Source of the DNA: Takakia lepidozioides | Lineage: Eukaryota; Streptophyta; Takakiopsida; Takakiales; Takakiaceae | Direction of reading: 5' to 3' | DNA length: 64,000 nt | NCBI GenBank assembly: GCA_030704615.1 | Contig: CM060731.1 | Location: 33,604,001 to 33,668,000, forward strand | Part shown: piece after piece, positions 56,677 through 64,000 of the stretch | How positions within the stretch are numbered: the first letter of the stretch is position 1 | Layout: each line of letters begins with the position of its first letter | Made by a program: the position numbers and the translations under genes | The notes under the pieces: model-generated | What the model was told of the DNA's origin: nothing | What the model saw: only the letters and a program-made list of their open reading frames with translations | The model's database searches: none

Positions 56677-57069
56677 ATGCGGTCCGTGGGTCCTGAAATT
56701 GTTGACCTCGATATACCAAGCTGGAATGGGATGCCGGACAAATCACGAACGGCCTCGCTTTGGCGCTGGACCTGCTGCCAGTGGACCAGGGAGGACGGCA
56801 CCGGGGAAAACTATATTCGTGGAGTTGAGTCTGCTCTTCCAGTATATGGAGACATTTGGCTAAGTTGCGAAGACAAATCGCACGGGCACATGAGGCCCAC
56901 AGTGACCTTGTCAATGTATGATGGTGGTATCATTGATGGGCATGACATTGTCAGCTCCACCAAGGGCACCAGATCGACCGCATTGCAATTTACCTGGAGG
57001 TGTCGCGTCAATAATGAGCTTGTGTTTGAGGGCTGTCGAAGTTCCGTCTACTTGGTGACGGCCATGTAG
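56677..57069 (+). CDS. Small ORF of unknown role in the composite element
   Basis: A 130-residue frame ends at TAG (57,067-57,069), followed 58 bases later by a polyadenylation-type AATAAA (57,128-57,133). The product has no recognised domain; it is rich in charged and aromatic residues and ends SSVYLVTAM. A possible upstream exon at 56,567-56,661 (with SGIKRESLRAMEYLEGYYRF) ends at GAG|GTGAGG. It lies between the transposase gene and the main palindrome array on the same strand, so it may be a second element-encoded gene. Start uncertain. Confidence 0.4.
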   Translation: MRSVGPEIVDLDIPSWNGMPDKSRTASLWRWTCCQWTREDGTGENYIRGVESALPVYGDIWLSCEDKSHGHMRPTVTLSMYDGGIIDGHDIVSSTKGTRSTALQFTWRCRVNNELVFEGCRSSVYLVTAM

Positions 57070-57304
57070 AAGGCGGAAGGGCTTAGATTTGTTTGGAGTT
57101 GCTAAATGTGACAGACCTTGTTCGATCAATAAAACAACCCATCGTCCCTCACCTCTGTGTGCTGAGTTTCATGGTATTCAAGAACTGCTGTAATTGTCCC
57201 ACTGTTTACAATTTGTGGTCTACAATTTCATCAATGTGTATGTCCACATGAATATATCAAAGTCCGCGATATCAGAGTCCTTCAGAGTCCGTTCTGGTCG
57301 TAAC

Positions 57305-58140
57305 GGAAATGCGGTACCACATTTCCTTTCGTGACATGGAATTTCCATACTTCAAATTCGAAATGCGGCACCGCATTTCCATGTTCGACCTTAAAATGTC
57401 CAAGCATGTCTAATCGCCAATGCTTGTCCATGTCCGTTCTGGAAATGCGACACCGCATTTCCATGTCCGTCATCGAAGTTACGTACTGTACAATGGAATG
57501 CGGTGCCGCATTTTTCCAGTACGATGGAATGCGGTGCCACATTTCCGTTCCTGCCTCTGGAATTGGACAGACAACGATGTCCGTTCTGGAAAAGCGGCAC
57601 TGCATTTTAATGTCCGTCATTGAAGTTACATACTGTACAATGGAATGCGGTGCCGCATTTCCATTCCTACCTCTGGAGTTGGGCAGACAACGATGTCCGT
57701 TCTGGAAATGCGGCACCGCATTTCCATGTCCGTCATCGAAGTTTCGTACTGTAGAATGGAATGCGGTGCCGCATTTCCGTTCCTACCTCTGGAATTGGAC
57801 AGTCAACGATGTCCGGCACCGCATTTCCATGTCCGTCATCGACATTTCGTGCTGGCCTATGGAATGTTGTGCCGCATTTCCGACTAGCACGATGGAATGC
57901 GGTTCCGCATTTCTGTCCAATGGTCTGGAATTGGACAAACATCCATCTCCCAAACGGAAATGTGGCACCGCATTTCCGTGTCCACCATGGGAATAATGTG
58001 TTCGACCTCCGAATGCGGCATCGCATTTCCATTAACCTCAATTGGCAAAACTTCCATGCCGAAAACGGAAATGCGACCTAGTAGTTTATGGTGTCCAAAA
58101 CAGGAAAAATTGTTCTTGCCCTGGTTATGGAAATGCGGTG
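57305..58140. repeat. Main inverted-repeat array, about 14 units plus half-sites
   Basis: Units (approximate starts): 57305, 57359, 57441, 57495, 57535, 57588, 57642, 57703, 57758, 57815 (half), 57861, 57893, 57956, 58011, then half-sites 58066 and 58128. Spacing is mostly 53-63 bases. The 10-base arms are well kept; the two central bases vary (CA, TG, TA, GC and others). Spacers also repeat: CTCTGGAATTGGACAG-type blocks recur every about 116 bases (57,554; 57,670; 57,787), so the array grew by two-unit steps. Because it is open in several frames it gives chance ORFs with repeated NAVPHF or CGTAFP. Confidence 0.93.
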
Positions 58141-58261
58141 CACGTGGTTTGACAGATGGTGTCGTTTAGAAGCACATGGGAGAGTGGACATCAACAGCGT
58201 GGAGAAATTCCTTTATATACTATGGAAGAGAATGTAAATATACAGAGGGTTAATTAAAATT

Positions 58262-59832
58262 CTACCAATCTTTGAAAATTATCGTCACTGTCGTCATCTT
58301 GTCTTTGACTGTCCTGCTCCCCTTCCACCCCTCGATGCATCTCTCGTGTCCAGCGGACTGCTCGTTGGCGAGGCTTTCAAAACTCCCATCTTCCCCTTGC
58401 GGAACTGACCATCTCACCTCCATTGGGTCGTCGTCCTCCATGTCTGCATCGCTCTCTTCCGCTGAATCACATATATACTTTCGCACCCGTCTACTTGTCT
58501 CAGCTGCTGCCAACTCTTTCCTTATCCTTCTGTCCTCCCTAGCCCTCTCAAACCGAAATGCGACACCGCATTTAGGATGTGCTTGGGAGGGTATGAGAAT
58601 CTTACGAGTTGAGGTCCGCCATGGCATTCTTGTGCAGGGAGGAGTCTGCCGCCTTCACCTTGAGGATGACACACTCCACAATGTAATGCTAGCCAATATG
58701 GTTGGCATGGTTCTGCTTGATGTACTCCCACCAAGCAAGAAGTCAGTGATTCCCGTCCCACACAAAGAATATTTTGCCGACATATGGCCAAAGTCTGGAT
58801 CACCCTTCAGCATTGTCTCGAATTCGTCGTTGCGAGTGTGCCAGTAGGTATCCCATACTAACAACTCATGGCTGCCGAACCTAGACGATACCCTTCTCGA
58901 AATGCGAACTTGAACTTATTCACATCTCCTGGAAGAGCCTGCCTGACGATGGGAAGGGAGACCATGCGACAGAGTGGGATTCGAAGAGTCCACTGGAATA
59001 CCCTGCTCCCCAAAACTCTACCAATGCTACTGTGTGTCTCCTCCAACATTGTGTCCGCTGCACTTTGGAATTCCTTCGGAGACATTTCTGCAGGTGGCGG
59101 TAGGGGCTGAGCAGCTGGAGCATCCCCAACTGCAGTTGTACTCTGGCGGAACTTTGCGGGCAATTCTCGCATTGCAGAGACCTCCTCTGGAACTACAGTA
59201 TTTTGAGGTTCTTCCTCAACGCTAGTGAAGTCCCGCTGCGAACACTTAGCAGCGGCACCCTCCTCTGCTGACAGATCGACGAAATCGGTCGATCCCGTTG
59301 CCTTCGCTGCAGCAGAGACGCCCCCAACATCACCTGCCTAGAAATCAAGCAGGAACTGGGCTTCAGGTCGTGGAATCGGTTTTGCGGGAGACTGCTCCGT
59401 CCTCACCCTCATTGCCTTATGCTTCTTCATTCTTGCAGGTGAAGGTGTCTGCTGCATTTGAATCTGCGCTGCTCCCTTCTGTTTCATTCTCTTGGGGGGT
59501 GGGGAAACGGCCTGGTCCGGTTCAGAAACCAGTTCAAGGATGGGCTGCTTCTTCTTCGTCTTTACTGGAGAAGGGGCCGACCCCTGCTGGCGATTCTCCA
59601 TGACCTTCAAGCACGAGTCTTTCTCTGGGGATTTGAACTGCAAAGACTTGACTTTCGAAGCCGCATCCTTGAATCGCACATGGCTAGGCCCGGCAGGAAG
59701 ATTCGTGCTCGTGGATCGGCTAGGTGTTCGTAATGTAGCTAGCTCCACGGATTCTTCCTGTGGCTCTTCGGATTCCTGCGATCCCTCCACCACCTCCACC
59801 TTTCGAGTTAGGCATGCAAACATCTTCTGCAT
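58262..59832 (-). pseudogene. Second gene of the element, unrecognised, with stops
   Basis: One minus frame runs from Met at 59,832 to 58,858, broken only by TAG at 59,340-59,338. After a frame change near 58,870 it continues HELLVWDTYWHTRNDEFETM (about 58,866-58,807) and, after another near 58,740, WWEYIKQNHANHIG, then a TAG, HYIVECVILKVKAADSS to a GTAAG donor at about 58,611. A later exon (58,551-58,262) reads REDRRIRKELAAAETSRR and an acidic tail. The N-terminal half is Ser/Pro/Lys/Glu-rich and probably disordered (with TPSPARMKKHKAMR); the Trp/Tyr-rich C-terminal part looks folded. No family recognised. An inverted-repeat unit (58,554-58,573) lies at the exon/intron border. Confidence 0.5.
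58554..58573. repeat. Isolated unit of the GGAAATGCGG inverted repeat
   Basis: CGAAATGCGA-CA-CCGCATTTAG, two or three mismatches to consensus. It lies within the minus-strand gene relic. Confidence 0.75.
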
Positions 59833-60371
59833 TCAAGTGTCATATCATAGTCTAAGAATTGCACAACGAAAATGAGTGAGGGTTTCAGTGCTCGATCAGC
59901 TGCGCGCATCCCGATAGCACGGAGCTCTCACTAGGGGCTGGGTTGTCTGCGTTGTCTGCTGCTGTGAGATGACCATCTCCTCTTGAAGACGCAATTGCTT
60001 CCTCCCCTTTGGCATTGGCCTACGTCCGAAGTACTACTTGCGGAGTTTGCGACGATGTCTCTTCTCTGGTGCAGGAACTTCCTCCTTCTCAGGTTGGAGC
60101 ATAAAAAGAACACAAACTCGGAAAGGGGCTGAGAGTGCAGATGGAAAGGGCACGAGAGGGGTGACTGAACAGACATGACAAAGAAGATGAAACGGCGGTG
60201 ATGCACCACTTGGGTTCGAAAGGCTGCGCTGGAAGTGTCTCCTCGTGGACTATGCGTCATTACGAAATTCGAATCGTCAAAGCTACGCATGTCGTCCGCC
60301 AAACAAACATCATTAACCAACGGTCAGGCCCTGCCGCCTCCTGCCACTTTAGCCAGCATGAGTGCAGACAT

Positions 60372-60774
60372 GAAAATGCGGTGCCGCATTTCCGTTAGTC
60401 CACGTGTTCACATATCATGGCATTTACGACCCAACGTCTCATGAGTTGGAGTGAAACGGAAATACGGCGCCACATTTCCGTTTTCGCAGCTTTGAGTTGA
60501 ATCTCGGACGGAAATGTGGTTTCATGCCTGACATGCAAAAGAGAAATGCGGCGCCGCAATTCCGTTCCACTGTTGCATGGATGAGATGCAAAACAGAAAT
60601 GCGGCTCCGCATTTCCGTTCCACTGTTGCATGGATGAGATGCAAAACGGAAATGCAGCGCCGCATTTCCGTTCTGGAGAAACGAAATCTAAGACTCGGAC
60701 AGAAATGCGGCACCGCATTTCAGTTGCAGTGTTTCGTGAATTACGATCCGAACGGAAATGCGGTACCACATTTG
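60372..60774. repeat. Right inverted-repeat cluster, seven units and one half-site
   Basis: Units at about 60372, 60458, 60509 (half), 60541, 60595, 60649, 60701 and 60753, spaced 51-54 bases in the second half. Cores include TG, GC, CT, CA and TA. The 54-base spacer CGTTCCACTGTTGCATGGAT + GAGATGCAAAAC recurs twice in near-identical form (60,557-60,592 and 60,613-60,648). Confidence 0.92.
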
Positions 60775-60799
60775 GAGAGGACTTCGAGGGTATGGTAGT

Positions 60800-61520
60800 G
60801 GAATTCTCTATGTCATCCTATTAGCACTAGACCTTGAAATTATATGTTACATTACATGGTATTTAATTATTATCTTTGGTGTAATGAAACACGCTTATGA
60901 TCATCCCTCATATTTTTCACAACATATGATACAATCAGCCTCATACTACACCAAAAAATAGACTAAAATCTGATTACCTTAATTAATTAACTATATTTTT
61001 GAGTTGAGCATAGCAAACAAAGAAAACTATATATCTTTCAATACAGTCCACCCTGGATAAGTGGTACCTACTTTTTGGTTATGTCACCCTTAATGTTATG
61101 AAATCTTTGCTCTATAAAAATTTACACTTGAAAGTGGCATAAGAGCATTATTTGATGTGTTATGAAAATATGGCTCTCCTCTTTGTTAGCACACCTCCAT
61201 AGTTAGATCTTATGCCGAGCCTTAATATAGTTGGTTTGATAGAACATTCATCCACATTATCACTCTTAACATCAATCCACTCTTATCATTCATCCACGTG
61301 TATTTTCAACCCTCTAATGTCAAATAAATATTGTATTCTGTTTGATTGCATAAATACAATGAAGCTGTATGTACTAAACCCTAAACCTTCATTTTGATGG
61401 TTTTGACCTGCTGTATTGCTTTCTTCTCAAATGTTATGTTTTGGATCTTGACCTCTATTTTTGTTATCTGATATATCTACATAAATGTTATATTATTTGT
61501 GCTTTATAGGCATAACAACT
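60800..61520. other. AT-rich gene-free stretch
   Basis: No coding support and no repeat recognised. Confidence 0.45.
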
Positions 61521-61525
61521 AGCAT

Positions 61526-61682
61526 AGCCTGTGCCGTTGGCCCAAGTGTCCAACTTGTCATCTAAGTCCAAGTGCAATCCCTATGTATCCAAGTGCGTCT
61601 CCTATGTCGAGGCCCAAGTGCGACCTCTAGGGTAGCCTGTGCTTTTGGCCCAAGTGTCCAATGTTATCTAAGTCCAAGTGCA
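61526..61682 (+). repeat. Direct duplication of about 50 bp
   Basis: AGCCTGTGCCGTTGGCCCAA..GTGTCCAA..TCTAAGTCCAAGTGCA (61,526-61,575) recurs as AGCCTGTGCTTTTGGCCCAA.. (61,633-61,682). Between them lie further AAGTGC/TCCAAGTG units. Confidence 0.8.
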
Positions 61683-61714
61683 TCAATATATAAAGCAAGC
61701 CATATCTAATCTTT

Positions 61715-61810
61715 TTTCCCACAGAGCCTTCGACCAGATTTGAACCCGAGACCTTTCCCTTGATATCTCTCCTCTCGAGATTGTCCCAGGAATTCCCACT
61801 TTGCTATTTT
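61715..61810 (-). mobile_element. Possible short tRNA-like SINE
   Basis: On the minus strand TAGCAAAGTGGG (61,806-61,795) fits the pol III A box. About 45 bases later GGTCTCGGGTTCAAATC (61,753-61,737) contains a good B box (GGTTCAAATC). An A-run follows (GGGAAAAAAG). No target duplication seen. It could also be a chance pairing. Confidence 0.35.
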
Positions 61811-62059
61811 TCGGGAATTTCCAGCGACCCAAAGTACTTGAAATTCCACATCTCCCACACCGTAGGTCCAAGAATCATGAGACCAAGCACATGCACCCCT
61901 CCTCGTCGAGGGCTTTCCAATGGCACCAAGCACCAGGGCTGGGGCCTCGCGGTTGGGGACATCTCAAATCTACAAAACAAAACAAAACAAACGTCTCGCT
62001 TTGTCGGTTCGATCGTCTGTTGTCATCGAATTGGTGGCAATTCAGTGGATGTGGAGCTT

Positions 62060-62920
62060 CGGAAGGTGAGTCTCTTTGTCTTGTGCTTGTTGAGAGTGTT
62101 GAGAGTTGAAGTTGTTGAGGTTTGGGCCTTTTGACGTGATGGGAGGGTTAGGTTGCGATATTTGTGCTAGTTGTGTTGTTCGTTGGTTGGGAGTAATGGT
62201 TCATAGTCTGTGTGTGGGCTCACCAGGGCTTGAGATCCTCATCAGAGGTTTCAAAGCGGAACTAGGGTTTATGAGGGATGGGTCTCTTGCGAGTTTTCGA
62301 AATTTTGGTTTATGGAACTATAGTTTCTTTCCCATGTGAGTGAGTAGACAACCTCGTATTGTGCGTTGGTTCTTCTGTAATTGTAGATGCTACACTTAGA
62401 CAATTGTTGAGGAGCTTGTTTGCCTTGTACAGTAGAAACATGTGCCCATTTGTAACAATTCTATATTTCCAACAGGCCCACCTCTAACTAACATCGTTGG
62501 TAACATGCATATCAACAGAGAAGGGAGGAAGGATTTTCAAAATAATCCAAGCAGAGGACCCTTGCAAAGGATCCAGAACAGGCTGCATCGGATCGACTGG
62601 ATTGGCACCGCTGCTTTCATTTCAGGTTCGTGTTCATGAAGCTGACTCATGTTTGTTTGATCCAACCCTTTCATAAACAAGTTGACGTCTAATGTGGTGT
62701 AGGTGTGTTTCTGCATGTGATGCCACCATCACTTACGTTCAGGTATTTTTGTGTCAGCTCGGACACAAATTGGACTATAGCGGTATGACTTGACTCTGGC
62801 CTCGCATCTTGGCAAACCTGCTCATCACCAATGTGATTTGTCTTGTTCTGGGTGTAGGGCTGTGAAGTAAGCCTTGCAAAACTTGATGCCTCTTTTGGTC
62901 TGAGCTTCTTGGTCTGGAGA
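62060..62920 (+). other. Possible upstream exons of the gene at the right edge
   Basis: Splice-like borders exist: ...CTTCGGAAG|GTGAGT at about 62,066, TTTCCAACAG|GCCCACC at about 62,475 and ATTTCAG|GTTCGTG at about 62,625. The middle piece encodes MHINREGRKDFQNNPSRG. No domain recognised; these could be leader exons. Confidence 0.25.
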
Positions 62921-63643
62921 TGGCTGGCAGGAAAGATGATGCTACCACTGCACGAGGTACATAATTTCGAGCTTTATTTTTACATATTAATTTTATGTTA
63001 TATTTTACTTTTAAGTTCTTATTTATATCTTGAGCTATAGTTCAACATATGTTTGTTTGTATTATTTTTGGTAGGGAAAGATCCTTTTGCATTTCTATTT
63101 CCAGGGAAAAGACAGAAGCTGTCTTTCAAAATGAAGGAGCCAAAACATGTAGAGTCCACACCAAAGAGACATATTGTCATGAAGCACGTGAGGGGAGGAA
63201 CAGGGACAGCAGCTCACAAGGTCTCTTCTACCCGACTAAGAAGAGTTCTTACTTCCATGTGTAGGGAAAACGTGACTATCAGACCTCTTGGCTCTCCTAT
63301 GATAGGCATGTCTGTCGAATCAGAGCACTCTCTTCTTGATGAACTCAACATGGAGAATAACGAAGTATCCAAGCTCTTGGAAGCCAATAAGAGTTTGATG
63401 GAGGAGATGAGGTTGAAGAACCGGGAGTATGAAGTAATGCGGAAGAATCTTGAATCTCAAGAATCAAGAATCGGAACATTCGAGCATAACACTCGTTTGT
63501 TTTAGGAGGATGGACACGAATTTGCAGTGAGAGCATTCCTTGATAAGGTTCTTAAGATCTTTTATCATGCTGCAAGGGTGAAGGGGTTCTCAGAGAACAA
63601 GGCCATGTGGTTGAGATCTATATCTGCAGACCATTCTGTCAAG
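62920..63643 (+). CDS. Unrecognised coiled-coil protein, partial, with an in-frame TAG
   Basis: Possible exons 62920-62956 (MAGRKDDATTAR) and 63075 onward; donor GGTACA and acceptor GGTAG fit and the frame is kept. The second exon encodes a basic segment (KRQKLSFKMKEPKHVES) then a coiled coil (ENNEVSKLLEANKSLMEEM). It meets a TAG at 63,503-63,505 and continues in the same frame EDGHEFAVRAFLDKVLKIFY to a GTCAGT donor at 63,643. The sequence TTTGTTTTAG|GAG around the TAG could instead be an acceptor. No family recognised. The Lys-rich start plus coiled coil also suits a transposon protein. It may continue past the right edge. Confidence 0.4.
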
Positions 63644-64000
63644 GTCAGTTTATTTCTTGGGGGGTCACTCCTCGTATTTTCAAAACCACGTGAGAATAAG
63701 TACAGGGTGCAGTTTATTCTTTTGAGGTAATTTTTTTTTATAAAATTACTTAAAAAATAAGGTAGGGCAATATCCTTTCACCCAATTTTTTTTTAAAAAG
63801 GTCACAAACAATCTAGAGTTTTACTTAAAAAGTTAATGTAATAAAGGGTTTTATCTATAGTATAATGTATCAATCCCTCATATTTCATCCAGAGTACAAA
63901 AGATTTGAAGGAAAGTTGGCTCTAAATGAGGAATATCAAGGCAGTCTTTAGATTTGATGAATAAGCATGTTCTACCAAAATATGGGGGTCCTTCCATTAT

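Noticed and set aside
57331-58169. Overlapping ORFs with repeated NAVPHF/CGTAFP peptides
   Set aside because: The peptides are translations of the inverted repeat in several frames and both strands; no sign of real coding.
57305-60774. CRISPR array
   Set aside because: Short repeats at regular spacing, but the spacers are themselves repeated, the units are symmetric palindromes, and the DNA is plant nuclear.

Overview
The window is nuclear DNA of a streptophyte plant with a large, transposon-rich genome. Three genes point to a land plant: an LYR-type LysM receptor kinase, a PLS-class pentatricopeptide-repeat protein, and a PhoD-like phosphatase with plant-type introns. A fragment of 18S rRNA also reads as streptophyte. 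The long near-identical PPR blocks and the kinds of transposon present make a seed-free plant (fern, lycophyte or bryophyte) more likely than a seed plant. That lineage call is inference.

Layout. 1-3.6 kb: gag and protease of a minus-strand Ty3/gypsy element that runs off the left edge. 4.1-4.35 kb: a GGCTGTGAC-type minisatellite. 5.1-9.75 kb: a second, decayed minus-strand gypsy element with gag, protease, RT, RNase H, integrase and one LTR. 12.4-13.3 kb: a rearranged B3-domain gene remnant with inverted pieces and strong foldbacks. 16.27-21.35 kb: an eight-exon PhoD-like phosphatase gene (minus). 22.3-23.5 kb: tRNA-derived SINE copies and a copia RT fragment. 23.6-34.7 kb: a plus-strand gypsy element carrying a C5-cytosine DNA methyltransferase domain. 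It is split at 24,944-32,212 by a DNA transposon with 16-bp terminal inverted repeats and an 8-bp target duplication. 36.7-39 kb: a dead pogo-like transposase. 42.3-42.9 kb: a SINE inserted in a tandem repeat. 44.1-46.4 kb: the LysM receptor kinase gene. 49.2-51.3 kb: the PPR gene, frameshifted in its E domain. 51.8-60.8 kb: a composite element with a MULE-like transposase whose open reading frame begins inside an 18S rRNA fragment, at least one further minus-strand gene relic, and more than twenty copies of an inverted repeat. 62.9-64 kb: the start of an unrecognised gene.

Probably working host genes are the PhoD-like phosphatase and the LysM receptor kinase. The PPR gene is intact for most of its length but has lost the end of its E region. 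Almost everything else is mobile or derived from mobile DNA, with nested insertions that give a relative order of events.

The most unusual signals are these: (1) arms GGAAATGCGG and CCGCATTTCC around a variable dinucleotide, repeated in three clusters confined to the 51.8-60.8 kb element, with copies inside its coding exons; (2) the rRNA-transposase fusion ORF; (3) the methyltransferase-bearing retroelement, whose reading frame continues cleanly across the inserted transposon once the insert and one target-site copy are ignored. All splice sites and domain names were read by eye; no search was run.
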